DNA from: Methanobacteriota archaeon
GTDB lineage: Archaea > Methanobacteriota > Methanobacteria > Methanobacteriales > Methanobacteriaceae
Reading direction: 5' to 3'
Length of the DNA stretch: 58,147 nucleotides
NCBI GenBank assembly: GCA_023430285.1
Contig: JAEZAV010000141.1
Location: 1-58,147 of the forward strand
Positions 26,768-34,200 of this stretch are shown one piece after another. A model generated the notes under the pieces. It did not search any database and was not told the DNA's origin. It saw only the letters and a list, made by a program, of their open reading frames with translations. A program made the position numbers and the translations under genes. How positions within the stretch are numbered: the first letter of the stretch is position 1; each line of letters begins with the position of its first letter.

Positions 26768-27076
26768 TTGGAGAAAATATTGAAAATGGATTGTGATGAA
26801 GCAATAAACTACGTGAAAGAAAATGTCAACGATTATGATTACTTGGAATTATCATACAACCGAGTATTCACTCCTGGAGAAGTTATAAGTGTAGAAACAG
26901 ACAATCTAAAAGGAAAAGACGTATGTAACGTCATGATTCAGGTCAAGGGTGACACAGTAAGAAACACGATCTCGATTGATTTGGAAGAAGTTAAGGATGA
27001 TCTTATCGAAATGAGACATGTTCCTAAGGGTGAAAAGGAAGGTATACTCATTGAGATTGAAAGATGTGAGATTTAA
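26768..27076 (+). CDS. Small conserved protein, second of two paralogues (possibly DUF2097)
   Basis: A 102-residue paralogue of the preceding protein, 48 bases downstream, starting with a TTG behind GGAG. Shared elements are YVKENV, YDYLELSYNRVFTPGEVI, an IQVKGD strand and EMRHVP. The tandem copy after the fwd operon indicates a local duplication. The acidic, compact, cysteine-free sequence gives no clue to a catalytic role. Confidence 0.75.
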   Translation: MEKILKMDCDEAINYVKENVNDYDYLELSYNRVFTPGEVISVETDNLKGKDVCNVMIQVKGDTVRNTISIDLEEVKDDLIEMRHVPKGEKEGILIEIERCEI

Positions 27077-27222
27077 CTCATAAAAAAAAATTTATTCAAA
27101 TGGAATTACACTTTCCATGTTATAATTCCATTTTCCCAACCATAACTCTAACTTATTATCCTGCATTGATCACTGCTTTTTTAAATTGTACAAATTTGTT
27201 CTAGTACTGCTAATTTTTAGTA

Positions 27223-27804
27223 TTATTTGGTTTCATCCTTTAAACAAGGAATACAAATGGTGTTTTCATCCCATGAAACAAAGGACTCTCCACATTTTTC
27301 ACAAAGCAGCACATTTTTTTTCTTTTTTTCAGGAACTTCAATTTCTACAAATTCCCAGCTGTAAACATCCTCTCCTGCTTCAAGAAGTATTGGTACAACT
27401 TCTTCGTGTCTAACTTTCTTATAATTCATGTACCAATCATGGAGTATTGGATACTTTTCAGTTTTTTTAGCGTCAAAGTATATTCTAATTCCTTTAACAA
27501 ATTTTTCATCCTTTCCAGCACCTTTATTTACTGTAACTGCCATTTTATCATAATCTAACACTTTCAAACCCTTATTTCCAACTGTGGAACTTCTGAGTAT
27601 TTGAAAGGGATCAGGAACACAGTTTAGGGTTTCGCAGGTTACATAAATCTTCTCATCATCTTTGATATCCAACTCTCTTTTTGCGATGTTAAGCATTTGG
27701 TACCCAATTAAGGCCCCGGAACTTAAATAGCCATGGAACTTCATTAATTTTTTTATATCTTCCTTCATGGATGGATCATCTATCTTGTTTAGAACGTCTT
27801 CCAT
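27223..27804 (-). CDS. FmdE-like protein with C-terminal zinc ribbon
   Basis: A 193-residue divergent member of the FmdE family, named after a gene co-transcribed with Mo-formylmethanofuran dehydrogenase. The N-terminal motif is KFHGYLSSGALIGYQ, where typical members have FHGH-CPG, so the usual first cysteine is absent. CETLNCVPDPFQIL follows near residue 53. The C-terminus is a zinc-ribbon-like CEKCGESF...CIPC. GGTGAT precedes the ATG. A TATA-like sequence near 27848-27856 may be its own promoter; a stronger one with the CGATA operator lies 250 bases upstream. Its role is unknown; metal or pterin handling is a guess from context. Confidence 0.78.
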   Translation of the reverse strand: MEDVLNKIDDPSMKEDIKKLMKFHGYLSSGALIGYQMLNIAKRELDIKDDEKIYVTCETLNCVPDPFQILRSSTVGNKGLKVLDYDKMAVTVNKGAGKDEKFVKGIRIYFDAKKTEKYPILHDWYMNYKKVRHEEVVPILLEAGEDVYSWEFVEIEVPEKKKKNVLLCEKCGESFVSWDENTICIPCLKDETK

Positions 27805-27944
27805 TTTACATCACCATTTGTTTACTAATTGAATATTGAATTCGCTTGTTTATATTATGTTGCAAAAACAATAAATTACCACTGATTTTTTTTATCGTAA
27901 TGGTGAATTTTTGTTTATTAACTGATAAAAAGAATTGATAGTGT

Positions 27945-28048
27945 TTTAAAATAAATAAAAATTATTAGGGAAAATTGGAGGCTTTTCCCTAAATGGTTTG
28001 TTCTGTGTTATGGCAATATAGAACCAATATCAAAATGTGCTACAACCA
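27945..28048 (-). ncRNA. Candidate small RNA or regulatory leader ending in a CCUCC-loop hairpin
   Basis: The strong CGATA-type promoter at 28057-28080 points left, giving a predicted start near 28045. No gene begins there. About 55 bases later comes a perfect 10-bp hairpin, TTAGGGAAAA/TTTTCCCTAA (27965-27992), whose minus-strand loop is GCCTCCAA, followed by a U-rich run, as expected for a terminator. The transcript would be about 100 nt with an anti-Shine-Dalgarno-like CCUCC in the loop. It may act on mRNAs with GGAGG sites or be an attenuated leader for the FmdE-like gene. A 13-codon reading frame at its 5' end is the alternative. RNA evidence is lacking. Confidence 0.45.
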
Positions 28049-28056
28049 TAAATTAT

Positions 28057-28080
28057 CGATACGCCTATATAAACATATCG
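28057..28080 (-). promoter_or_regulatory. CGATA/TATCG operator-promoter element, copy 1
   Basis: A 24-bp element: CGATATGTTTATAT, then a five-base variable part (AGGCG), then TATCG. The TATA box (TTTATATA) sits inside the inverted repeat. One of four near-identical copies in the window; read on the minus strand it drives the small RNA or leader region upstream of the FmdE-like gene. Confidence 0.75.
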
Positions 28081-28325
28081 AATTGTTACTAACAACACAT
28101 TTTGATCCAGCAACAGAATTTAAGAAATAAAGTTATTTAGACGTTCATTAACCATATAACATCCAACTATAATTTAAATATATTTTCAAATATCTGTGGA
28201 TGGAACAATAAACTAGTGGGGCCCGTTATAATAATTTCAATTTATATAATTCTATGATGGATGGTGTTTGTATAAATCTCATACATGTCGTTAACCTATT
28301 GAAATATCATTTAATAACTAAAAAA
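28081..28325. other. Intergenic region without recognised feature
   Basis: AT-rich DNA between copy 1 of the operator and the wtpA terminator. No coding frame or repeat seen. Confidence 0.35.
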
Positions 28326-28361
28326 AAAGTAAAGAAATTAAGGAGATAATATTCTCCTTAA
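28326..28361 (-). terminator. wtpA terminator overlapping the stop codon
   Basis: A perfect 8-bp stem TTAAGGAG/CTCCTTAA with an 8-base loop (28338-28361) overlaps the wtpA stop codon and is followed on the minus strand by a T run. This fits intrinsic termination. Confidence 0.6.
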
Positions 28362-29410
28362 GGCATTTTTATGTATTGTTGTAGTTGGCTTGGTATGTTG
28401 GTTGAGTTGATGGTTGCTTCTGCTGGAGAAATTGGGTCAATGAAGTTTGATTTTGTTATTTGAACTCCTTCAGGGCTTAACAGTAGCTGTAGGAAGTCTG
28501 TTGCTAGTTGTTTGTTTGGTGCATTATTTAATATTGTTATTCCATAAACAATCGGGGTTAATCCGATGGTTTTGCTCTTGTTTGTTCCACTGAACTGTAC
28601 CATACTTATGTTTTTGTACACTGGTTCGTAGGTGGTGTTTGAGAGTGCTAATTCTGGAGGGAGTGTTACGTACTTTACTCCTGAACTTTGCTGCTGATCT
28701 GCATCACTTTTGTATACTAAAATATAATCCACAGCTCCAGACTGTAGTACTGGCATAAGATCTCCAACTGCTGGTCTCACCACAATTTTAGAAGTGGGGT
28801 TGATGTTGGTTGGACTGTTAATAACTGTTTTTGAACCGTTTTGTTCCGATGTTATGGCTGTATTCTGCCCTATTACAGTGTCAAAAAGGGTTGAATCGTT
28901 GTAGTAGGTACTTGCCAGTTGCATCATCATAACTCCCCTGTATCCTGCTGGTGCGGAGTTAGGATCTGCAATTCCCACACTAACATTGTTTTGAGAGAAT
29001 ATCTGATACCAGTTGTCACCGTTTATCTGACTGCTGTTCTTACTCTTATCAGTGTATGCAATTACCATCTCATTTCTGCCGTTTTTAAGGTTGTAACTCG
29101 TGTAGTTGGGCATCAAATTTTTATCGATCAAACCATAGTCAGCAGAAGCCATGATATCCACAGACTGGTTTAAGGTCGTGATCTGATTGATCAGATCTGA
29201 ACTGCCTCCATACTTTATCTGTACTTTAACATTCGGATGTTGCGACTCGAATTTTGCTGCTGTTTGATTCATCTGTCCTGCAAGACTGCTTGCAGCGTAG
29301 ATTACTAGGGTTCCATTTTCAGAACCGGAACTGTATACTCCGTATCCGTAAACACCAATTCCAACAATTGCAATCGCTACAATAACAAATATTATAATTT
29401 TTTTATCCAT
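28358..29410 (-). CDS. wtpA: Tungstate/molybdate ABC transporter substrate-binding protein
   Basis: A 350-residue secreted or membrane-anchored binding protein. An N-terminal hydrophobic segment (residues about 4-24) is followed by the ModA/WtpA core: LVIYAASSLAGQM, KYGGSSDLINQI, DIMASADYGLI, DPNSAPAGYRG (oxyanion-binding Ser/Tyr loop) and AVDYILVYKSDA. Archaeal WtpA binds tungstate and molybdate with high affinity. The ATG at 29410 has GGGAGG seven bases upstream; a GTG at 29416 is in frame. No permease or ATPase adjoins it, so the partners must be elsewhere. It is downstream of modE on the same strand, with a separate promoter region. Confidence 0.9.
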   Translation of the reverse strand: MDKKIIIFVIVAIAIVGIGVYGYGVYSSGSENGTLVIYAASSLAGQMNQTAAKFESQHPNVKVQIKYGGSSDLINQITTLNQSVDIMASADYGLIDKNLMPNYTSYNLKNGRNEMVIAYTDKSKNSSQINGDNWYQIFSQNNVSVGIADPNSAPAGYRGVMMMQLASTYYNDSTLFDTVIGQNTAITSEQNGSKTVINSPTNINPTSKIVVRPAVGDLMPVLQSGAVDYILVYKSDADQQQSSGVKYVTLPPELALSNTTYEPVYKNISMVQFSGTNKSKTIGLTPIVYGITILNNAPNKQLATDFLQLLLSPEGVQITKSNFIDPISPAEATINSTNIPSQLQQYIKMP

Positions 29411-29505
29411 TCTCACCCTCCCGTATGATCAGATTAGATATATTTATTTCAAGTAATTATTGTCAATATGATTATTTGAACATTTAGCCTAAATTTTTAT
29501 AGTAA

Positions 29506-29519
29506 ACTCTATTTAGAGT
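29506..29519 (-). promoter_or_regulatory. Inverted repeat in the wtpA promoter region
   Basis: ACTCTA-TT-TAGAGT is a perfect 6-bp inverted repeat just upstream of the TATA-like TACTATAAAA stretch on the minus strand, about 95 bases before wtpA. It may be an operator; it differs from the CGATA element. Confidence 0.35.
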
Positions 29520-29654
29520 CATTTTTTCAACTTTTCAAGAAAAAAACAAATTTGGCTAAATACTTCACAAATTTTCGAGTGAGGTATATATTTCCAGCTA
29601 TTTTAAGAAAATCAAAATAGTAATCAAAATAAAAATTTTTGGGTGAACAATTTA

Positions 29655-30347
29655 TTAAATTTTAACCATGGCTATTGCTGCTGCTTTAAAGCCTATGTAA
29701 ATATCTTTACCGAGGGTTAGATTTAATTTTTCTCTCGAATATTCTGTTACATCAACAAAGAGACTTATTTCACCAGTATCAACATTTAATCGCACAAGAT
29801 GGTTTTTAAGTTCCATTCCAATTATTTTTCCAGGGAAAATATTCCTAACACTGGACTCTTGGGGTTCTAACATGACAAATACGTCTTCAGGGCTGATTAA
29901 AACTAAAACTTTATCCCCTACTTCGAAGTTTCCCCTGAGTGGAAGAACAACATTTTCGTTGTTGAGTTTGATGTTGGCAATCTTATTTTTTTGATCAATA
30001 TCAACAATGTTACTTTCAATTTCATTAACATCGTCATGCATCTTTAAAATACTTTCCACTTTTCTGTACTCTTTCAAGATGGCTTTGCCGTTTTCGGTGA
30101 GTTTACTTTCTCCTCCTCCACCTTTTCCGCCTCTCTGGGTCGAAACTATGCTTTTATTACTTTCATTTTCAAGTTCTTCAATATATTTAAGTGCACTTCG
30201 GTAGGGGATGTTCACCTTTTTGGATGCCTTCATTATGGAACCGCACTCATCAATATTTTCTAATAAATTAAACTTCTTTTTATTCAATAATATTATTTTA
30301 TCATCAAATTTAAGCCTATATTGTGGTCCATTCTTTGTTCTGTCCAT
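29655..30347 (-). CDS. modE: Molybdate/tungstate-responsive regulator ModE
   Basis: A 230-residue ModE-type regulator. Residues about 10-110 form the winged helix-turn-helix: IDECGSIMKASKKVNIPYRSA, then the glycine-rich wing QRGGKGGGGESKLTENG. The C-terminal half contains two Mop/TOBE-like barrels (NKIANIKLNNENVVLPL and FPGKIIGMELKNHLVRL), the oxyanion-binding module of ModE. AGGAGG three to eight bases before the ATG at 30347 fixes the start; an upstream ATG at 30380 has none. It sits between the polyferredoxin unit and wtpA. I propose it as the most likely regulator of the CGATA elements, which is unproven. Confidence 0.9.
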   Translation of the reverse strand: MDRTKNGPQYRLKFDDKIILLNKKKFNLLENIDECGSIMKASKKVNIPYRSALKYIEELENESNKSIVSTQRGGKGGGGESKLTENGKAILKEYRKVESILKMHDDVNEIESNIVDIDQKNKIANIKLNNENVVLPLRGNFEVGDKVLVLISPEDVFVMLEPQESSVRNIFPGKIIGMELKNHLVRLNVDTGEISLFVDVTEYSREKLNLTLGKDIYIGFKAAAIAMVKI

Positions 30348-30551
30348 TTCAGACCTCCTACTGTATTTTATGTTAGGCAAGTTTATAAAGTTATCATAGA
30401 CTAAAGGTTGTGCTGATGTCAGTTAATTAAATAATAATTTAACACGGGTTGATTGGACAGTTAAATTTGATTTGAACAACAATTTAAACCAAAAAAAGCT
30501 TTCTAAAAATGATATAATACATTAAAAAAAAATAATTAAAAAAAAGTAGAT

Positions 30552-31556
30552 TTACTTCCCAGTACTTGAAGTCAAATTTGAAAGTATGTTGTTCCATGAT
30601 TTGGAACGTACATTTTCAAGATTGATCTTGGTCCTGTTGATCTGGATACATTTTTGTGGGCAGACATTTGCGCAAGCACTACATAACACACAGACCCTTT
30701 GATCTATCATAGATTGACCATCAACAATTTCAATGGCATTACATGGACAGACATCTTGGCAGGCATGACATGAATCTCCTTTACATTCTGCTTCATCATC
30801 GAAAGAGGCTTCTCCTTCGAATGGTTTAGTTACAACTGCAGCATCTACTGGACATATTTCCTGACACCAACCACAATTAACACATGAATCAGGATTTAAA
30901 ATTGTGTTTCCATGAGTTTTAAATGTTTCAGGATCAAATTTATAATCTTGGTAGGCACATGAGCTACACACGGCTTTAATTGCATCTGTTGGACATGCTC
31001 TCTTACATACTAAGCAGTATACACATTTATCTTCGTCAACAACTGTTTCATATTCATTTCTTCCAGTTTTTTGAACGGTTATTGCATCGCCTGGACAAAG
31101 TTCTTCACAGATTTTGCAGCTGATACATTTGTCCTGGTCCACTCCGATCTCTCCAATTACAAGATCTTCTCGTTTTGGAAGGGTTCTCTGTACTCGGATG
31201 GCGTCCTGCGGGCAAGCTGTTTCACAAGCTTTACAGTAAATGCATGCTTCAGAATCAATGGCTGCGTCTTTGATCCACTTTGGATATTCATCCATATCCT
31301 TAATATTTTCGCCATCAATTTTAAATTCAAGAGCATCAAAAGGACATGCTGCAGCGCAAAGTCCGCATAAACAACAACTATTTTTATTAATGTTAATGTA
31401 GTCCATATCCACTAGACCACGTGCTATTGGCAGTAATGGGCCATTATTGATGGACTTAGTTGGACATATACTGGAGCATATTCCGCAACCAACACATTTT
31501 TCATTGCTATGTTTTAGGGAACGAGTTTCATCTCCATTCCTCTCTAAAGAACTCAT
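30552..31556 (-). CDS. Second FwdF-like polyferredoxin
   Basis: A 334-residue polyferredoxin with about eight cluster motifs that aligns end to end with FwdF at 20594-21634, for example CIYCKACETACP, CVYCLVCKRACP and CVNCGWCQEICP. One motif is altered to CKGDSCHACQDVCP, with four residues instead of two after the first cysteine. The ATG at 31556 has GAGGAG upstream, 17 bases after the stop of the small ferredoxin gene. The two genes probably supply an alternative electron wire for formylmethanofuran dehydrogenase under particular metal or redox conditions. They follow a CGATA operator. Confidence 0.9.
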   Translation of the reverse strand: MSSLERNGDETRSLKHSNEKCVGCGICSSICPTKSINNGPLLPIARGLVDMDYININKNSCCLCGLCAAACPFDALEFKIDGENIKDMDEYPKWIKDAAIDSEACIYCKACETACPQDAIRVQRTLPKREDLVIGEIGVDQDKCISCKICEELCPGDAITVQKTGRNEYETVVDEDKCVYCLVCKRACPTDAIKAVCSSCAYQDYKFDPETFKTHGNTILNPDSCVNCGWCQEICPVDAAVVTKPFEGEASFDDEAECKGDSCHACQDVCPCNAIEIVDGQSMIDQRVCVLCSACANVCPQKCIQINRTKINLENVRSKSWNNILSNLTSSTGK

Positions 31557-31573
31557 ATTATCTCCTCGACACT

Positions 31574-31765
31574 TCATACCTTTGAAATTGCTTGATTTGG
31601 ACAGTTCTGGATACATAGATCGCAGTCATCGCAATTTTCAGGTACTAATACAACATCTCCATCTTCTTCCACAAGGGCCCCTTTTTCACATATTTTAATG
31701 CAAAGTCCTTCTCCAGGGCAATTTTGAATTTTACCGCACTTTTCTGTGTCTATTGTTACTGGCAT
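31574..31765 (-). CDS. Small two-cluster ferredoxin-like protein
   Basis: A 63-residue ferredoxin. The second motif, CDDCDLCIQNCP, is standard. The first is stretched (C-x5-C-x5-C-x3-C: CGKIQNCPGEGLCIKIC), a spacing seen in some archaeal ferredoxins. The start has GAGGTGAG upstream, and the leader from the predicted start at the CGATA promoter is about 40 bases. It heads a two-gene unit with the FwdF-like polyferredoxin and is likely its electron donor or acceptor. Confidence 0.85.
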   Translation of the reverse strand: MPVTIDTEKCGKIQNCPGEGLCIKICEKGALVEEDGDVVLVPENCDDCDLCIQNCPNQAISKV

Positions 31766-31815
31766 GATCTCACCTCTAATCTTAAAACTATAATGATCTT
31801 ATACTATCAGATATT

Positions 31816-31839
31816 CGATAAGTACATATAAACATATCG
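31816..31839 (-). promoter_or_regulatory. CGATA/TATCG operator-promoter element, copy 2
   Basis: Same 24-bp element (CGATATGTTTATAT, GTACT, TATCG on the minus strand) with an internal TATA box. It is about 51 bases upstream of the ferredoxin start and drives the ferredoxin/polyferredoxin pair. Confidence 0.8.
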
Positions 31840-32149
31840 ATTTAATTTTTTCATTCTCATTAATAATAGGTAAAATATTCGATTAATATTAAATTTAAGA
31901 GCATATTACTATTATTAATATGAATTTAAGTTAATTTATTGCATTATATATTAAAATAAGAATTAATAATGATATAAATTATTCATCATTTGAATAAATA
32001 ATTATATTTTATTTCGGTATTTAAATGATAGGTTATTTATAATAAATCGAATTTAAAACAAATATTACGTACCTTAGTTCTGGTTAACTAAAAATATATC
32101 GTAAAATAAAAATATTGACTTAAAAAGTTAAAAAATAGTAAGAAATGGT
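31840..32149. other. Very AT-rich intergenic region
   Basis: About 310 bases between the ferredoxin promoter and the 3' end of mop. No coding frame, no second operator copy; only AT runs. Confidence 0.35.
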
Positions 32150-32359
32150 TTAATCCTTTGCAACCATGACTTCAGTGGATTTAATTATTGCTGAGACTTT
32201 GTCTCCTTCTTTGAGACCGAGTTTTTCAACGGATTCCTTGGTTATTATTGCAGTAATGATCTCTGGGGATGTAACTTCAATTTTCACGTTGGACATTATT
32301 GCTCCAAGTTCGATGTTCTTTACCTCACCTTCAAATACATTCCTTGCACTGATTTTCAT
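32150..32359 (-). CDS. mop: Mop molybdate/tungstate-binding protein (molbindin)
   Basis: A 69-residue single Mop domain: MKISARNVFEGEVKNIELG, then VKIEVTSPEIITAIITKESVEKLGL and a C-terminal VSAIIKSTEVMVA. Molbindins form hexamers that store molybdate or tungstate. The ATG is preceded by GGTGAT. It is monocistronic, with the ferredoxin operon downstream and the RHH/methyltransferase pair upstream. It supports a Mo/W role for this region. Confidence 0.95.
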   Translation of the reverse strand: MKISARNVFEGEVKNIELGAIMSNVKIEVTSPEIITAIITKESVEKLGLKEGDKVSAIIKSTEVMVAKD

Positions 32360-32685
32360 ATTATCACCTCAACTTTTATGTATGTTAATATATAATTCAG
32401 GATTTAAAAAGGTATCTCATGTCAAAAAGGACCATTCGATTTAAAATTGAACTACTTATTGATTAAAAAGTTAATATATTGAGTATATAAGTTAAAACGC
32501 CCTATTTTAGCGGTTTGTGTTTTCTCACATCGGAATATCATGCCTAATGAGACAATTGATTCTAAAACAAAAAAGTGATGGGGGCTATTCTCAAATTTCA
32601 TAGGTGGAATAAAATAATTAAAACAGTAACTTTGGATCATATTGGTTTTCTTTAGAACTGAAGTTAATTTAAACTAGCTAAATTC
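32360..32685. other. Intergenic region upstream of mop
   Basis: These 326 bases hold the mop promoter and a 62-codon open frame (32452-32640, minus) that has no ribosome binding site and no recognisable features. I see no repeat. Confidence 0.35.
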
Positions 32686-32838
32686 TCATAAATTTCCCTT
32701 CAACCTATTTTTCCTCAAGTAATCATCTATTGCTTTTCTTATCAGATTTGCCATCGGAATATCATCCTTTTTGCTGGCTAATTTTTTAAGGTCAGAGTAC
32801 ATTTCCTCAGGTATTTTCATGGTTATCTGTTTGTCCAT
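32686..32838 (-). CDS. Short ribbon-helix-helix (CopG/Arc-type) regulator
   Basis: A 50-residue protein with GGTGAT four bases before its ATG. The start MDKQITMKIPEEMYSDL is a typical ribbon-helix-helix strand plus first helix, followed by a second helix (MANLIRKAIDDYLRKN). It lies 39 bases after the stop of the methyltransferase gene and reads in the same direction, so it is the second gene of that unit. RHH dimers bind short inverted repeats, and this is a second candidate for the CGATA elements or an autoregulator. It may also be an antitoxin, but no toxin is beside it. Confidence 0.82.
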   Translation of the reverse strand: MDKQITMKIPEEMYSDLKKLASKKDDIPMANLIRKAIDDYLRKNRLKGNL

Positions 32839-32877
32839 TTTAATCACCATTAATTCGTAGCATTAATGAAATGAAGT

Positions 32878-33492
32878 TTATTTTTCAAATATCACTAAGT
32901 AGTGGGATTTACTCCCATCTTCGAGGATTTCCCCAATTTGGGTGTCAAGTTCTGTTAATTTTAAGTCATGTCCATTAAACAGATCTTCTAATTCTTCAGG
33001 GGACCGTCTAACAAATAAGGGAGGTCCATATTTGGTTTCCTTCTTTTTGAAGTCCATTATAGCAATCTTTCCTCCGGGTTTGGTGATACGTTTCAATTCT
33101 TCAATTGCTTCGTGAAAATTTTCCTGTGCAACGAATCCATGAAAAACATTGATCATCAACGTCATGTCCACTGTATTATCTGGCAGGGAAATATCTCCTG
33201 CGATATTACCTAAAACTGGTACAATCCGGGTTATTTTCTTTGCTTCGATCTCTTCTTCTAGATCCTTTATTGATGGTTCGAAGATATCTACAGCGTAGAT
33301 AATTGCATCTTGGTTCATCATTTTATATGCTTCAAATGCAGTGTGTCCATCTCCACATCCTGCATCTAAAAATACTTCATCACCATTGAGTTTTAATCGT
33401 GAAATAACTTCACGGGCATCTATGAATGATTCACTAGATCTGCCTTGGATCCTGTGACCATTAAATGGCATTAATCCTGTTTTGTTTGACAT
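32878..33492 (-). CDS. Class I SAM-dependent methyltransferase, paralogue A
   Basis: A 204-residue cytosolic methyltransferase. Motif I is FLDAGCGDGHTAFEA, with AVDIFEPS (acidic residue for SAM ribose) and a later KPGGKIAIMDF strand. The N-terminus GLMPFNGHRIQGRSSESF is shared with the paralogue at 38594-39208, which has the same length and about the same sequence throughout. The substrate is unknown. GGGAGAAT precedes the ATG. It is followed by the RHH gene. A half-site of the CGATA element lies in its promoter region at about 33532. Confidence 0.88.
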   Translation of the reverse strand: MSNKTGLMPFNGHRIQGRSSESFIDAREVISRLKLNGDEVFLDAGCGDGHTAFEAYKMMNQDAIIYAVDIFEPSIKDLEEEIEAKKITRIVPVLGNIAGDISLPDNTVDMTLMINVFHGFVAQENFHEAIEELKRITKPGGKIAIMDFKKKETKYGPPLFVRRSPEELEDLFNGHDLKLTELDTQIGEILEDGSKSHYLVIFEK

Positions 33493-34020
33493 ATTATTCT
33501 CCCTTCTAATTTATTTTTAAATAAAATTAGCGATATTCATATTTATACGTTTCAGTCAAATTTTTAAAAGTTTTTCTTAAATAAATAACTGGGATAATAA
33601 TATCAATAATTGGTAGTTGAATCTTTTTTTAAACTTTAAGCAGTGTATTATCATTAATTTTTTACAATAGATTATATATTAATTATATATATCATTTAAA
33701 ATTATTATATTAGTTTAAAATTAAATTTAGTATCGTTTCATATCATTTAATAATATTTAAGATTAAATTTAATTTATAATGTAAAAATGAAACTATTAAT
33801 ACGTCTACAGTTCTGTTTAATTCCATATATTTATATATTGTTATTACATAGTTTTTTCAAGCATCGATTTATAGTTAAATTCATATCGATTAAATCATGA
33901 TTTTCGGGTTATTTTAATTAAACAATATTATGGGGGAATTGAACAAGAATATGGTGAGTTACAAATCAACCCTAAATAAAGTATTTCGATTCTATGGGTG
34001 ATTAAAAAGAAAAACAAGTT
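33493..34020. other. Extremely AT-rich intergenic region
   Basis: No genes seen. It contains a degenerate 24-bp CGAT...ATCG repeat at 33865-33888 that matches the CGATA element only in its outer bases. The promoters of the methyltransferase (minus) and perhaps the next surface gene (plus) lie here. Confidence 0.4.
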
Positions 34021-34151
34021 GAAAATAGCATAAAATACGACTTTAAAACCAATATATAACTAAAAAATAGGAACAAAAACAGTAACATTCAAAAATATTG
34101 AAAAGAAAGTTACATACTATTCAAAAGCTTCCTAATGGCCTTTAAGACCAT
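34021..34151 (+). pseudogene. Remnant of the 3' end of a beta-helix surface-protein gene with its terminator
   Basis: From 34070 the frame reads GTKTVTFKNIEKKVTYYSKAS and then TAA at 34133. This matches the last residues (GTKTVTFNNNGKKVTKSFKVS) of the large surface protein ending at 46301, and the following ATGGCC-TTTAA-GACCAT hairpin and T run match that gene's terminator at 46300-46330. Weaker similarity can be traced back to about 34021, where stops interrupt the frame. The rest of the gene is gone. The fragment lies 65 bases upstream of another intact surface gene, so it is probably left by deletion or recombination in a surface-gene array. Confidence 0.7.
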
Positions 34152-34200
34152 AATTTTTTTAATTTATTTTATAGAACTTCACATTATAGGGGTGTAATAA

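Noticed and set aside
27993..28133. 46-codon plus-strand open frame starting after a GGAGG in the hairpin loop
   Set aside because: It crosses the CGATA promoter element in the opposite direction, has no recognisable sequence features, and the GGAGG is explained by the hairpin.
32452..32640. 62-codon minus-strand open frame between mop and the RHH gene
   Set aside because: No ribosome binding site, no family resemblance, and unusual composition for a coding region in this genome.
33865..33888. Fifth copy of the CGATA element
   Set aside because: Only the outer bases match (CGATATG and ATCG); the TATGTTTATAT core is lost, so it may be chance in very AT-rich sequence.
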